Source: Pseudomonas sp. Gutcm_11s (lineage in GTDB: Bacteria; Pseudomonadota; Gammaproteobacteria; Pseudomonadales; Pseudomonadaceae). From it: 64,000 bases of DNA. Of the stretch, positions 24,303-32,963 are shown one piece after another. The stretch spans positions 20,815 through 84,814 of the forward strand of contig NZ_JAQSUW010000006.1 in the NCBI RefSeq assembly GCF_028649395.1, given 5' to 3'. The translations under genes and the position numbers were made by a program. How positions within the stretch are numbered: the stretch's first letter is position 1; each line of letters starts with the position of its first letter. The notes beneath the pieces are model-generated. The model ran no database searches. It was not told the origin of the DNA and saw only the letters and a list, made by a program, of their open reading frames with translations.

Positions 24303-25769
24303 TTGGATTTCAAGACGAAGATTTCCCTGCGCCGTGCCCGCGATGGCGGCACGGTGCCCGAGGTAGGCGACGAGGCCTGGCTGTTTGAGCTCACCGAGCG
24401 CCTGGAGAGCGACCGCGGGCGCATCCTCAACTCGGCGGCGCTGCGCCGCCTGCAGCAGAAGACCCAGGTGTTCCCGCTGGAGCGCAACGCCGCGGTGCGC
24501 AGCCGCCTGACCCACTCGCTGGAAGTGCAGCAGGTCGGTCGCCACATCGTTCGCACGCTGTTCCACAAGCTCGGTCCACGCGCCGCCGAGTATGGCCTGG
24601 ACGGCATGGAGCGGGTGCTGGAGACGCTGGTGGAAATGGCCTGCCTGAGCCACGACATCGGCAACCCGCCATTCGGCCACTTCGGCGAATTCGCCATCGG
24701 CGACTGGTGTGCGCGGCATCTCGACACATTGTTTACCACTGCCGTGCCGCAGGCCGACGCCGAGCTGCGACAGCGCATGCTGCGTGACCTCAACAGCTTC
24801 GAGGGCAATGCCCAGGCCATTCGCCTGGTGCATCGCCTGCACGACATGAACCTGACCTACAGCCAGGCCGCGTGCATGCTCAAGTACGTGCGTGCGGCGC
24901 ACCAGCCGAAGCCGGAGAAGGGCAGCGCCGGCGCCTACCTGCGCAAGAAGCCCGGCTTCTACCTGAGCGAGGAAGGCTTCGTCACCCTGCTGTGGCAGAC
25001 GCTGGGCATGGCGCCGCAGACCCGCTATCCGCTGGTCTACGTGATGGAGGCGGCGGACGACATCTCCTACTGCCTGGCCGACCTGGAGGACGCGGTGGTC
25101 AAGGGCATCCTCGACCTGCCGCGCCTGTGCACGCTGCTGCGCGACACCTTCGCCCGCTTCAAACCGCTGGACACGGCGATCGACACGCGCGGGCGCAGCT
25201 TCGCCGAATTGCTGGACGACGCCTGGCTGCGCGCCGATGCCGAGCCGGTGGACAAGGTTGGGCAGTTCTTCATCCGCCTGCGCGTGAACCTGATCCACCC
25301 GCTGGTGCAGCACGCCGCCGGGCAGTTCATCGAACAGTTCGATGCGGTGCATGCCGGCACCCTCGACCGCGCGCTGCTGGAAGACGACAGCCCGGCCTGC
25401 GCTGTGGTGCAGACCTTCAAGACGGTGGGCGCCGAACAGGTGTTCTGCCATCGCGAAGTGGAGACCCTGCAGCTGCGCGGCCTGCGCATCCTGCAGGGGC
25501 TGCTGGAGGGTTACGGTGTGCTGCTGGGCCAGAGCGGCGCGGACTTCCAGGCGTTGCTGTCCGGCAAGGGCCGCGCCGACCAGCGCATGCTGCTGCGCCG
25601 TCTGCCCACCCACCTGCTCAGTGCCTATCGCCAGGCGCTGACCGAGCACGACGGCGAGGACGCGCCGGCCTGGGAGTTCTACCACCGCACGCGCCTGCTC
25701 CTGGACTTCGTCAGCGGCCTGACCGACCAGCTGGCCGAGGACGAGTTCGCAGTGCTCAGCGCCCAGTAA
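24303..25769 (+). CDS. dgt: Deoxyguanosinetriphosphate triphosphohydrolase (dGTPase)
   Basis: I start the gene at a TTG at 24303, 9 bases after AAGGAG; the earlier in-frame ATG at 24201 would overlap eamA and adds a sequence unlike the family. The 488-residue protein is the E. coli type rather than the short type: SDRGRILNSAALRRLQQKTQ, then H71 in RLTHSLEVQQVG, the metal pair H117-D118 in CLSHDIGNPPFGH and a further metal-site region YVMEAADDISYCLADLEDAV. It converts dGTP to deoxyguanosine and inorganic tripolyphosphate, affecting dNTP balance and phage sensitivity. It ends at a strong bidirectional terminator shared with ahpF. Confidence 0.9.
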   Translation: MDFKTKISLRRARDGGTVPEVGDEAWLFELTERLESDRGRILNSAALRRLQQKTQVFPLERNAAVRSRLTHSLEVQQVGRHIVRTLFHKLGPRAAEYGLDGMERVLETLVEMACLSHDIGNPPFGHFGEFAIGDWCARHLDTLFTTAVPQADAELRQRMLRDLNSFEGNAQAIRLVHRLHDMNLTYSQAACMLKYVRAAHQPKPEKGSAGAYLRKKPGFYLSEEGFVTLLWQTLGMAPQTRYPLVYVMEAADDISYCLADLEDAVVKGILDLPRLCTLLRDTFARFKPLDTAIDTRGRSFAELLDDAWLRADAEPVDKVGQFFIRLRVNLIHPLVQHAAGQFIEQFDAVHAGTLDRALLEDDSPACAVVQTFKTVGAEQVFCHREVETLQLRGLRILQGLLEGYGVLLGQSGADFQALLSGKGRADQRMLLRRLPTHLLSAYRQALTEHDGEDAPAWEFYHRTRLLLDFVSGLTDQLAEDEFAVLSAQ

Positions 25770-25780
25770 TCGCCGGCATA

Positions 25781-25816
25781 AAAAAGCCGGGCTTCCTCGC
25801 GGGAGCCCGGCTTTTT
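25781..25816. terminator. Bidirectional intrinsic terminator between dgt and ahpF
   Basis: AAAAAGCCGGGCT and AGCCCGGCTTTTT form a 13-bp inverted repeat around a 10-base loop. The A- and T-runs on each side make it work for both convergent genes. Confidence 0.9.
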
Positions 25817-25832
25817 CGTTGCTACGTACTGA

Positions 25833-27389
25833 TCAGCTGGTGCGGATCAGGTGGTCGAAGGCGGACAGCGATGCCTTGGAGCCTTCGCCGACGGCGATGA
25901 CGATCTGCTTGTACGGCACGGTGGTCACGTCACCGGCAGCGAACACGCCGGGGATGTTGGTGGCGCCCTTGGCGTCGACGATGATCTCGCCGAAGCGGTT
26001 GAGCTCCAAGGTGCCCTTGAGCCAGTCGCTGTTCGGCAGCAGGCCGATCTGCACGAAGATGCCTTCCAGCTCGACGGTATGTACCGCGTCGCTGCTGCGA
26101 TCCTTGTAGGTCAGGCCGGTGACCTTCTGGCCGTCGCCGACCACTGCGGTGGTCTGCGCGCTCTTGATCACGGTGACGTTCGGCAGGCTGTACAGCTTGT
26201 TCTGCAGCACGGCGTCGGCACGCAGGGTGTCGGCGAATTCGAGCAGGGTGACGTGGGCGACGATGCCGGCCAGGTCGATGGCCGCCTCGACGCCGGAGTT
26301 ACCGCCGCCGATTACCGCTACACGCTTGCCCTTGAACAGCGGGCCGTCGCAGTGCGGGCAGAAGCACACGCCCTTGGCCTTGTATTCCTGCTCGCCGGGT
26401 ACGCCCATCTCTCTCCAGCGGGCGCCGGTGGAGAGGATCACGGTCTTGGCCTTGAGCGAGGCGCCATTTTCGAACTTCACTTCGTGCGGGCCACCTTCGG
26501 CACTGGCCGGAACCAGGGCGGAGGCGCGTTGCAGGTTCATGATGTCGACTTCGTACTGGCGCACGTGCTCTTCCAGGGCGCGGGCCAGTTTCGGGCCTTC
26601 GGTCTCCTGCACCGAGATGAAGTTCTCGATGGCCATGGTGTCCAGTACCTGGCCGCCGAAGCGCTCGGCTGCCACGCCAGTGCGGATGCCTTTACGCGCG
26701 GCGTAGATGGCCGCTGCGGCGCCAGCCGGGCCACCGCCCACTACCAGCACGTCGAAGGCGTCCTTGGCGTTCATCTTCTCGGCGTCGCGGTTGCCGGCCT
26801 GGGTGTCGATCTTGGCGAGGATTTCCTTCACCTCCATGCGACCCGAGGCGAAGACTTCACCGTTCAGGTAGATGCTCGGCACCGCCATGATCTGGCGACG
26901 CTCGACTTCTTCCTGGAACAGCGCGCCGTCGATGGACACGTTGCGGATGTTGGGGTTGAGCACGGCCATCAGGTTCAGCGCCTGGACCACGTCCGGGCAG
27001 TTCTGGCAGGACAGCGAGAAGTAGGTTTCGAACTCGAAACGGCCTTCGATGCTCTTGATCTGCTCGATGGTTTCCGCGTCCAGCTTGGACGGGTGGCCGC
27101 CGACCTGCAGCAGGGCCAGTACCAGCGAGGTGAATTCGTGGCCCATGGGGATGCCGGCGAAGGTAACGCCGATATCCGCACCCGGGCGGTTGAGCGAGAA
27201 CGACGGACGACGTGCGTCGTTGCCATCGGTCTTGAGGGTGATCTTGTCGGTCAGGCCGACGATGTCTTTGAGCAGTCCGAGCAGTTCCTGAGACTTCTCG
27301 CCGTCATCGAGGCTGGCGACGATCTCGAACGGCTGGGTGACCTTCTCGAGGTAGGCCTTCAACTGGGTTTGCAGATTGGCGTCCAACAT
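25833..27389 (-). CDS. ahpF: AhpF, alkyl hydroperoxide reductase flavoprotein subunit
   Basis: The 518-residue protein has the AhpF architecture. An N-terminal tandem thioredoxin-like domain carries C128-QN-C131. An FAD domain has GGGPAG at 218-223. An NADH domain has GGGNSG at 361-366. The redox centre is C344-PH-C347 in [11 protein letters not shown]. The C-terminus has the FAD-binding GVFAAGDVT. It passes electrons from NADH through FAD and its disulfides to AhpC. The gene is downstream of ahpC on the same strand, separated by 141 bp containing a hairpin that may lower its expression relative to ahpC. The length is normal. Confidence 0.97.
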   Translation of the reverse strand: MLDANLQTQLKAYLEKVTQPFEIVASLDDGEKSQELLGLLKDIVGLTDKITLKTDGNDARRPSFSLNRPGADIGVTFAGIPMGHEFTSLVLALLQVGGHPSKLDAETIEQIKSIEGRFEFETYFSLSCQNCPDVVQALNLMAVLNPNIRNVSIDGALFQEEVERRQIMAVPSIYLNGEVFASGRMEVKEILAKIDTQAGNRDAEKMNAKDAFDVLVVGGGPAGAAAAIYAARKGIRTGVAAERFGGQVLDTMAIENFISVQETEGPKLARALEEHVRQYEVDIMNLQRASALVPASAEGGPHEVKFENGASLKAKTVILSTGARWREMGVPGEQEYKAKGVCFCPHCDGPLFKGKRVAVIGGGNSGVEAAIDLAGIVAHVTLLEFADTLRADAVLQNKLYSLPNVTVIKSAQTTAVVGDGQKVTGLTYKDRSSDAVHTVELEGIFVQIGLLPNSDWLKGTLELNRFGEIIVDAKGATNIPGVFAAGDVTTVPYKQIVIAVGEGSKASLSAFDHLIRTS

Positions 27390-27430
27390 GACGGGAATCC
27401 TCTAGCGAATAGCGAATTTCGGACAAACAA

Positions 27431-27457
27431 ACGCCCGGACGGATCGCGCCCGGGCGT
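27431..27457 (-). terminator. Hairpin between ahpC and ahpF, possible attenuating terminator
   Basis: ACGCCCGG and CCGGGCGT pair across an 11-base loop. Transcribed from the minus strand, the stem is followed by TTGTTTGT, a weak U-rich tail. It would let most transcripts end after ahpC while some read into ahpF, matching the need for excess AhpC. The attenuation is inferred. Confidence 0.55.
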
Positions 27458-27530
27458 TCGGGCACTTGCGGCTGGGTTTCAGCCGGCGAAGCGCAAGGCG
27501 GGGTGGGGCCTATGCGGCCCCGGGCAGATC

Positions 27531-28094
27531 TTAGATCTTGCCGACCAGGTCCAGGGACGGAGCCAGGGTCTTCTCGCCTTCTTTCCACTTGGCCGGGCAA
27601 ACCTGGCCCGGGTTAGCGGCGGTGTACTGAGCGGCTTTCAGCTTGCGCAGGGTCTCGGAGACGTCGCGAGCGATTTCGTTGGAGTGGATTTCCAGGGTCT
27701 TGATCACGCCTTCCGGGTTGATCACGAAGGTGCCACGCAGCGCCAGACCTTCTTCAGCGATGTGCACGCCGAAAGCGTTGGTCAGCTGGTGGGTCGGATC
27801 GCCGATCAGCGGGAACTGAGCCTTGCCAACGGCCGGGGAGGTTTCGTGCCATACCTTGTGCGAGAAGTGGGTGTCGGTGGTGACGATGTACACCTCGGCA
27901 CCGGCCTTCTGGAACTCGGCGTAGTTGTTGGCGGCGTCTTCGATTTCGGTCGGGCAGTTGAAGGTGAAGGCAGCCGGCATGAAGATCAGCACGGACCACT
28001 TGCCTTTCAGGCTCTGCTCGGTGACCTGGATGAACTCGCCATTGTGGAAGGCGTTGGCGGTAAAGGGTTGAACCTGGGTGTTGATCAGGGACAT
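27531..28094 (-). CDS. ahpC: AhpC, alkyl hydroperoxide reductase peroxiredoxin subunit
   Basis: The ATG at 28094 is preceded by AGGAG and begins MSLINTQVQPFTANAFHNGE, as in P. aeruginosa AhpC. The 187-residue 2-Cys peroxiredoxin has the peroxidatic Cys47 in FTFNCPTEIED and the resolving Cys166 in GQVCPAKW. FTFNCP replaces the more common FTFVCP, as in the P. aeruginosa protein. It reduces hydrogen peroxide, organic peroxides and peroxynitrite, and is recycled by AhpF encoded downstream. The long AT-rich leader before it contains possible OxyR half-sites. The protein should be one of the most abundant encoded in this window. Confidence 0.97.
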   Translation of the reverse strand: MSLINTQVQPFTANAFHNGEFIQVTEQSLKGKWSVLIFMPAAFTFNCPTEIEDAANNYAEFQKAGAEVYIVTTDTHFSHKVWHETSPAVGKAQFPLIGDPTHQLTNAFGVHIAEEGLALRGTFVINPEGVIKTLEIHSNEIARDVSETLRKLKAAQYTAANPGQVCPAKWKEGEKTLAPSLDLVGKI

Positions 28095-28189
28095 GAGAGA
28101 ACTCCTGTTGGGGTTTGGAAACTTGATGCTGCGCATACTAACCGCATCAGCTGTAATCGCTAAATTGAATGAAGGCATCAAAACGATTG

Positions 28190-28235
28190 AGTCGGTCTAT
28201 GTACCGTCATCTTAAAAGTGGCAGTTATCTATGAC
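28190..28235 (-). promoter_or_regulatory. Candidate OxyR-type region upstream of ahpC
   Basis: On the minus strand two ATAG half-sites occur 32 bases apart (near 28232 and 28200), within AT-rich DNA about 100-140 bp before ahpC. OxyR contacts ATAG/CTAT elements at helical spacing, and ahpC is OxyR-controlled in P. aeruginosa. The match to the full consensus is poor. Confidence 0.25.
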
Positions 28236-28237
28236 AG

Positions 28238-28846
28238 TCAGCGGGCGATTTGTAGTTGTGGGTGCTGCTGACGGTATTGCTCGAAGATGAACTGGCGGAT
28301 GCGCTCGGCGTGTTCGCTGTGCTGCATCTGCAGGCCGTAGGCCGCGCGGTGGCGTCCGATACGGCGGATACGCTGGCCCTTGATGGGCAGGCTCTCGAAG
28401 CCCGGCAGGGGTAGCCAGAGGCTGAAGCGCTCCGGCGGTTCGAGCATCGGCGAGCCGACTACCAGGCTGTCCGGGGCGATCTCGTAGACCAGCAGGGCGC
28501 TGTCTTCGCCGTGCTTGTCACGCAGCACCAGCGGTTCGTCCAGCTCGAGGCGCCAGGGGCGGCGCACCTGGCCGTCCTCGAAGATGCTCGGTGCGCCCAT
28601 TTCCAGCAGCAGCCCGTGCAACTCGTCGTCGACCATCTGAAGGGGGAAGGTCATCCTGCAGTTGTCCACCTGCGCTTCCAGGCTCAACTTGGCATGGCCG
28701 CCGAGGCGGGCGAGCAGGGCGTTGGCCAACGGGCCGCCATCTACCTTGAATGCCGGGATCGACAGTGGCTTGCCGATCAGCTGGCTGCTGAATACTTCAC
28801 GGATGAAGTCCAGCTCCTCGCTGGACAGGGTCGGCTGCTCGGACAT
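28238..28846 (-). CDS. Uncharacterised protein, possibly PilZ-like
   Basis: The start at 28846 has GGAGG 7-8 bases upstream; an earlier in-frame ATG at 29023 would overlap the divergent flavodoxin gene. The 202-residue cytoplasmic protein begins LSSEELDFIREVFSSQLIGK. It is beta-rich in its middle (AKLSLEAQVDNCRMTFPLQM, DKHGEDSALLVYEIAPDSLV) and ends with a helix (SEHAERIRQFIFEQYRQQHP). The strand pattern and ending helix resemble PilZ-domain c-di-GMP receptors. However, the canonical R-x-x-x-R and D/N-x-S-x-x-G motifs are only weakly matched (DSLVVGS), so ligand binding is doubtful. Intergenic spacing to the flavodoxin gene implies divergent promoters. Confidence 0.65.
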   Translation of the reverse strand: MSEQPTLSSEELDFIREVFSSQLIGKPLSIPAFKVDGGPLANALLARLGGHAKLSLEAQVDNCRMTFPLQMVDDELHGLLLEMGAPSIFEDGQVRRPWRLELDEPLVLRDKHGEDSALLVYEIAPDSLVVGSPMLEPPERFSLWLPLPGFESLPIKGQRIRRIGRHRAAYGLQMQHSEHAERIRQFIFEQYRQQHPQLQIAR

Positions 28847-29009
28847 GATGCCCTCCAAGGGGCTGTGCACTGTGGCCGAAAGCAAGAAATGCGCCTGTCC
28901 CTGAGCACTGGCGACCACCAGTGTGGGACGGCCGGCGGGGCGGTGAGTTCCCCGTCGGGCGACATACGGCATAATGCGCGGCGTTTTTTCCCGATCTCTG
29001 GAGTGCCAC

Positions 29010-29459
29010 ATGAAAGTCGCCATCCTCTCTGGTTCCGTCTATGGGGCTGCCGAAGACGTTGCCCGAGTTGCCGTACAGACGCTGGAAGGCGCCGGCTACG
29101 AGGCCTGGCACAAGCCCGGCGTGGCGCTCGAGGAGGTGCTGGCCTTCGCCCCCGAGGCGATTCTGGTGGTGACCTCCACCACTGGCATGGGCGAGCTGCC
29201 CGGCAATCTGCAGAACCTCTACTACGCGCTGCGCGACCGTTTCCCGGCCTGGAGCGGCCTGCCCGGCGCGGTGATCGCCCTGGGCGACTCCAGCTACGAC
29301 GTGTTCTGTGGCGGCGGTGAGCAGATGCGCGAGCTGCTGCTGGAGCTGGGCGTACGCGAGGCGCTGCCGATGCTGCGCCTGGATGCCAGCGAGACCGTCA
29401 CCCCGGACAGCGATGCCAAGCCCTGGCTGGCTGAGCTGGCGCAAGCGCTGAAAGGCTGA
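29010..29459 (+). CDS. Flavodoxin (MioC-like)
   Basis: The 149-residue protein starts at 29010 after a CTGGAG site. It has the FMN phosphate loop near the N-terminus (ILSGSVYGAAEDVA, residues 5-18) and the flavin-ring loops VVTSTTGMGELPGNL (about 53-67) and ALGDSSYDVFCGGG (about 88-101). It is a short-chain flavodoxin of the MioC type. It likely carries electrons for unknown partners. The stop overlaps the start of the DUF985 gene by one base (TGATG), so the two are translationally coupled. From memory, the same flavodoxin/cupin/LysR/LrgAB/aldolase order occurs in P. aeruginosa. Confidence 0.88.
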   Translation: MKVAILSGSVYGAAEDVARVAVQTLEGAGYEAWHKPGVALEEVLAFAPEAILVVTSTTGMGELPGNLQNLYYALRDRFPAWSGLPGAVIALGDSSYDVFCGGGEQMRELLLELGVREALPMLRLDASETVTPDSDAKPWLAELAQALKG

Positions 29460-29926
29460 TGCACCCGCGCGCCGCCGAGCTGATCCGCGAGCTGCAGCTG
29501 GCCGCCCATCCCGAGGGCGGCTACTACCGGCGGCTGTTCACCTCGGCGCTGCGTGATGGCGATGGCCGCGCCGCGTCCAGCGCCATCCTGTTCCTGCTGC
29601 CGGGCTGCGCGGTCAGCCGTTGGCATCGCATCGATGCCGACGAACTCTGGCATTTCCATGAGGGCGCACCGCTCGAACTGCTGATCGGCGAGACGCCGGA
29701 TGCCGTGCGTCGTGAGGTGCTAGGCCCGGTGGCGGCGCAGCAGCTGCCGCAACGCGTGGTGCCGGCGCAGGCCTGGCAGGCCGCGCGCAGCCTGGGCGAT
29801 TTCACCCTGGTCGGCTGCACGGTGGCGCCGGAGTTCCGCTTCGAGAACTTCCGCCTGCTCGCCGACGATCCGGCCGCGCAGGCCGCCTGGCCGCTGCTGA
29901 GTGGCGACTACTCCGAGCTGCTCTGA
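29459..29926 (+). CDS. DUF985 cupin-fold protein
   Basis: The 155-residue protein begins with AAELIRELQLAAHPEGGYYR, then has SSAILFLLPGCAVSRWHRID and ADELWHFHEGAPLELLI, all hallmarks of the DUF985 single-domain cupins. HPEGGYYR and ELWHFHEG line the cupin pocket, where His residues would bind a metal. Enzymatic activity is unknown for most members; some relatives are epimerase-like. It follows the flavodoxin gene by a one-base overlap. Its 3' end overlaps the end of the convergent LysR gene by 19 bp. Confidence 0.87.
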   Translation: MHPRAAELIRELQLAAHPEGGYYRRLFTSALRDGDGRAASSAILFLLPGCAVSRWHRIDADELWHFHEGAPLELLIGETPDAVRREVLGPVAAQQLPQRVVPAQAWQAARSLGDFTLVGCTVAPEFRFENFRLLADDPAAQAAWPLLSGDYSELL

Positions 29927-30798
29927 TCCTGCTCCGCCAGGAGGTCGAGCCAGGCCTGTGCCGCGCGTGACAGGTAAGCGCCGCGGCGCCAGATGAAGGC
30001 GATGTCCCAGCGCAGGTTCGACTCGCGCAGCGCCACGCGCACCACGCCCGGCCGTTCCAGCTCGCGCGCCACGATGCGCGGCAGCAGCACCACGCCCTGA
30101 CCGGCCGCCACCAGCGCGACGAGGAAGTCCGCCTGGCCGCTGCGCCCGCCTTCCAGCGGAGTGAAGCCGGCCTCCTGGCAGGCACGCAGCAAGCGGTCGT
30201 TGAGGGTGAAGCTCTGCTGGTAGAGCAGGAAGGGCGTGTCGGCCAGCTCCTGCAGACTCACGCCGCTGGCCCCGGCCAGTGCGTGCGCGGCCGGCAGCAG
30301 CACGTCCAGCGGCTCGTTGCAGAACGGCTGGCTGGCGAAGGCCGGGTCATCCGGCTGCAGGCCGGCGCCCAGCTCCAGCTCGCCGCTCAGCACCAACTGC
30401 TCGACCAGCTTGCTGCCGCCTTCCTGCAGGTGCACGACGATGTTCGGGTAGCGCCGCCGGTACTCGGCAAACAGCCCGGCGAACAGCGCATCGCTGCCCA
30501 GCAGCGGCAGGCCCAGGCGCAGCTCGCCGCGTTCCAGCTGGCCGAGGTCGTCAAGCTCGCGCAGCAGCTCCTGGCGCAGGCGCAGGAAGTCTTCGGCGCG
30601 GCGCTGCACCACGCGGCCGGCGTCGGTCAGGCGCAGGTGCGGGCCGCTGCGTTCGAGCAGCTGCACGCCGAGGCGCTGTTCCAGCTGGGCGACCTGCTTG
30701 CTGATCGCCGACTGGCTGGCATGCAGCACGCCGGCGGCCTGGGTGAAACCGCCCTGGCGCACCACTTCGGCGAAGGCGCGTAGCTGTTTGAATTCCAT
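29908..30798 (-). CDS. LysR-family regulator of adjacent lrgAB-type genes (CidR-like)
   Basis: The 296-residue protein has a LysR HTH (MEFKQLRAFAEVVRQGGFTQ onward) and a substrate-binding domain from about residue 90. It is divergent from the LrgA/LrgB-type genes, 86 bp apart, the same layout as cidR with cidABC in staphylococci and of LysR with lrgAB in Pseudomonas. It probably activates lrgAB in response to carbon overflow or membrane state. The intergenic region 30799-30884 is AT-richer and should contain its operator. The stop lies inside the DUF985 gene's end. Confidence 0.88.
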   Translation of the reverse strand: MEFKQLRAFAEVVRQGGFTQAAGVLHASQSAISKQVAQLEQRLGVQLLERSGPHLRLTDAGRVVQRRAEDFLRLRQELLRELDDLGQLERGELRLGLPLLGSDALFAGLFAEYRRRYPNIVVHLQEGGSKLVEQLVLSGELELGAGLQPDDPAFASQPFCNEPLDVLLPAAHALAGASGVSLQELADTPFLLYQQSFTLNDRLLRACQEAGFTPLEGGRSGQADFLVALVAAGQGVVLLPRIVARELERPGVVRVALRESNLRWDIAFIWRRGAYLSRAAQAWLDLLAEQDQSSSE

Positions 30799-30884
30799 TC
30801 TGGAATGCCTTTCATTCGAACAATTCGCTTTTGGGATGATAGGCCCGCGCTTAACCTGCTTGCCAGTGCAAGAGGGTTTTCGCC

Positions 30885-31271
30885 GTGAATCGCGCGCGTG
30901 TGGGTCATCTGTTTCGTCTGGGCGCCGAGCTGGCCGTGCTGCTCGGCCTGTACCTGCTCGGCTGCCAGTTGGCTGCCTGGCTGGGCTGGCCGATTCCCGG
31001 CGGGGTCATCGGCCTGGGCCTGTTGCTGGCCGCCTTCGCCAGCGGGCGAGTGGACCCGGCCGCCCTGCAGTTAGGCGCCGGCCTGCTGCTGGCGGAGATG
31101 CTGCTGTTCTTTATCCCGGCGCTGATGAGCCTGCTCGACTATGGCGCACTGCTGCGCGAGGAGGGCGGGCGGATCATGCTGGTGATCGGCAGCAGCACCT
31201 TGCTGGTGATGCTGACCACGGCGCTGACCGTGGAGGCCATGTGCCGCTGGAGGATGCGCCGTGAACCTTGA
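30885..31271 (+). CDS. LrgA/CidA-family holin-like membrane protein
   Basis: The 128-residue protein begins at a GTG and has four membrane helices. It carries the LrgA/CidA signature WPIPGGVIGLGLLLAAF (about 37-53) and AEMLLFFIPALMSLLDYG. Family members resemble phage holins and work with an LrgB partner; recent work also ties them to pyruvate or small-molecule transport. Its end overlaps the start of the LrgB gene by 11 bp, so the two are coupled. The first codons include a basic stretch (NRARVGHLFR). A GAGGG site lies a few bases before the GTG. Confidence 0.9.
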   Translation: MNRARVGHLFRLGAELAVLLGLYLLGCQLAAWLGWPIPGGVIGLGLLLAAFASGRVDPAALQLGAGLLLAEMLLFFIPALMSLLDYGALLREEGGRIMLVIGSSTLLVMLTTALTVEAMCRWRMRREP

Positions 31272-31947
31272 GCCCATGCCGCTGTTCTGGCTGGGTCTGA
31301 CCCTGGCCGCCTACCTGTTCAGCCGCTGGGCCTACCGGCGCAGCGGGCGCTACCTGCTGTCGCCGCTGCTGCTGGTGCCCGCAGTGTTGCTGGCGGTGGC
31401 CGTGCCGCTGCATACCGATTACGCCGAGTACTCCAGCAACACCCACCTGCTGATGTCGCTGCTCGGCCCGGCCACCGTGGCCTTCGCCGTACCGATCTGG
31501 CAGCAGCGCGCGCTGCTCGCCCGGCACTGGCCGGCGCTGCTACTGGGCATGCTGGCCGGCAGCGCGGTGGCCATCGCCAGTTCCTGGTGGCTGACCAATG
31601 CCCTGGCGCTGGACGGCGAGGTCAGCCGCTCGCTGGTGCCGCGTTCGATCACCACGCCGTTTGCCATGCCGGTGGCGCAGAGCCTGGGCGGCGTGCCGGA
31701 GCTGGCGGCGATCTTCGTCATGCTCACCGGCACCTTCGGCGCCCTGGTTGGCGGCCTGCTGCTGAAGTGGCTGCCCCTGCGCACGGCACTGGCGCGTGGC
31801 GCGCTGTTCGGCGTCGGCGCCCACGGCGCCGGAGTGGCGCGGGCCCAGGAAGTGGGGAGCGAGGAGGGCACAGTGGCTGGCCTGGTGATGGTGCTGATGG
31901 GGTTGCTCAACCTGTTCGCCGCGCCGCTGCTGCTGATCCTGTTGTGA
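31261..31947 (+). CDS. LrgB/CidB-family membrane protein
   Basis: The 228-residue protein has about seven membrane helices. It contains the family core LVPRSITTPFAMPVAQSLGG (about 125-144), then FVMLTGTFGALVGGLLLKWL and RGALFGVGAHGAGVARAQEV, which are strongly conserved in LrgB/CidB/YohK. It starts with a GTG (a downstream MPLFW Met is an alternative) and overlaps the LrgA gene. With LrgA it forms a two-component membrane system linked to lysis control and overflow metabolite uptake. The MITE-like element begins 6 bp after its stop codon. Confidence 0.9.
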   Translation: MNLEPMPLFWLGLTLAAYLFSRWAYRRSGRYLLSPLLLVPAVLLAVAVPLHTDYAEYSSNTHLLMSLLGPATVAFAVPIWQQRALLARHWPALLLGMLAGSAVAIASSWWLTNALALDGEVSRSLVPRSITTPFAMPVAQSLGGVPELAAIFVMLTGTFGALVGGLLLKWLPLRTALARGALFGVGAHGAGVARAQEVGSEEGTVAGLVMVLMGLLNLFAAPLLLILL

Positions 31948-31953
31948 CCCGTG

Positions 31954-32095
31954 AGAACCTGCTTACGATCTCCTGGCTGTCGGCCATACGGCGTTAAAAG
32001 TGGCCTCAAAATGCTCATTTACACCTCGTAAACTGCGCTTTTTCGGCCACTTTTGCCTTGTCTGGCTCTAATCCAGAAGATCGTAAGCAGGCTCT
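31954..32095. mobile_element. MITE-like nested inverted-repeat element (142 bp)
   Basis: The ends are 23-bp inverted repeats with two mismatches (31954-31976, AGAACCTGCTTACGATCTCC; right end 32073-32095). Inside are further complementary arms (AAAAGTGGCC at 31996-32005 and GGCCACTTTT at 32045-32054) around an inner TTTAC...GTAAA palindrome (32018-32032). It has no coding capacity. No clear target duplication is visible. The same inner core occurs, inverted and diverged, at 10171-10214. The strict nesting predicts one long hairpin in either strand. Confidence 0.75.
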
Positions 32096-32186
32096 AAGGC
32101 CACTGCGCTGGCCCGCAAGGCGACTGGTGAGGCGGGCGTCGCTCGCTAGACTCCTCGGCACAACAACAAGTGCCGAGGTGATTGCC

Positions 32187-32963
32187 ATGAACGCTCCACT
32201 CAAGCTGCCCAATGTGAAGGACCAGGTTTCCGCCGCCGAATGGCAGGCGCGTGTCGATCTTGCCGCCTGCTACCGGCTGATCGCCCTGTACGGCTGGGAC
32301 GACCTGATCTTCACCCACATCTCGGCCAAGGTGCCGGGCACCGAGGACTTCCTGATCAACCCCTACGGGTTGATGTTCCACGAGATCACCGCCTCCAGCC
32401 TGGTGAAGGTCGACCTGGCCGGCAAGAAGCTGATGGACGGCCCGTTCGACATCAACCCGGCCGGCTACACCATCCACAGCGCGGTGCATGAAGTCCGCCA
32501 CGACGTCGGCTGCGTGCTGCACATCCACACCGCTGCCGGCATCGCCGTATCGGCACAGAAGGGCGGCCTGCTGCCGCTGTCGCAGCAGTCGCTGTTCGTC
32601 CTGGCCAGCCTGGCCTACCACGGCTACGAAGGCGTGGCGCTGAACCACGACGAGAAGTCGCGCCTGCAGCACGACCTGGGCGACAAGAACTTCATGATCC
32701 TGCCCAACCACGGCCTGCTCACCGCCTTCGGCAGCATCGCCGATGCCTTCCTCGGCATGTTCACCCTGCAGCGCGCCTGCGAGATCCAGGTGATGGCGCA
32801 GAGCGGCGGTGGCGAGCTGATCCACATTCCGCAGCAGATCCTCGACGGCGCGCGAGCGATGATCGCCGGCGTGATGAAGAGCCCGCAGGGCATGGGCGGC
32901 GCGCTGCCGTGGCCGGCGCTGCTGCGCAAACTCGACGCACAGATGCCGGGCTACGACCAGTGA
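32187..32963 (+). CDS. Class II aldolase/adducin-family protein
   Basis: The start at 32187 gives the family start; an upstream in-frame ATG at 32058 would run through the MITE-like element and is rejected. The 258-residue protein has the zinc ligands of class II aldolases: H112-x-H114 in VLHIHTAAG and H175 in ILPNHGLLTAFG. Glu66 in FHEITASSLVKV may be the catalytic acid. N-terminal LYGWDDLIFTHISAKVPGTE completes the signature. The substrate is unknown. Its stop overlaps the GTG start of the next gene by 4 bp (GTGA), and three genes follow in tight overlap, so this is the first gene of an operon. Confidence 0.88.
   Translation: MNAPLKLPNVKDQVSAAEWQARVDLAACYRLIALYGWDDLIFTHISAKVPGTEDFLINPYGLMFHEITASSLVKVDLAGKKLMDGPFDINPAGYTIHSAVHEVRHDVGCVLHIHTAAGIAVSAQKGGLLPLSQQSLFVLASLAYHGYEGVALNHDEKSRLQHDLGDKNFMILPNHGLLTAFGSIADAFLGMFTLQRACEIQVMAQSGGGELIHIPQQILDGARAMIAGVMKSPQGMGGALPWPALLRKLDAQMPGYDQ

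Noticed and set aside
25851..28163. Long plus-strand open frame of about 770 codons across ahpF and ahpC
   Set aside because: Both antisense genes are certain by catalytic motifs; the frame is open only because of high GC3 in the real genes.
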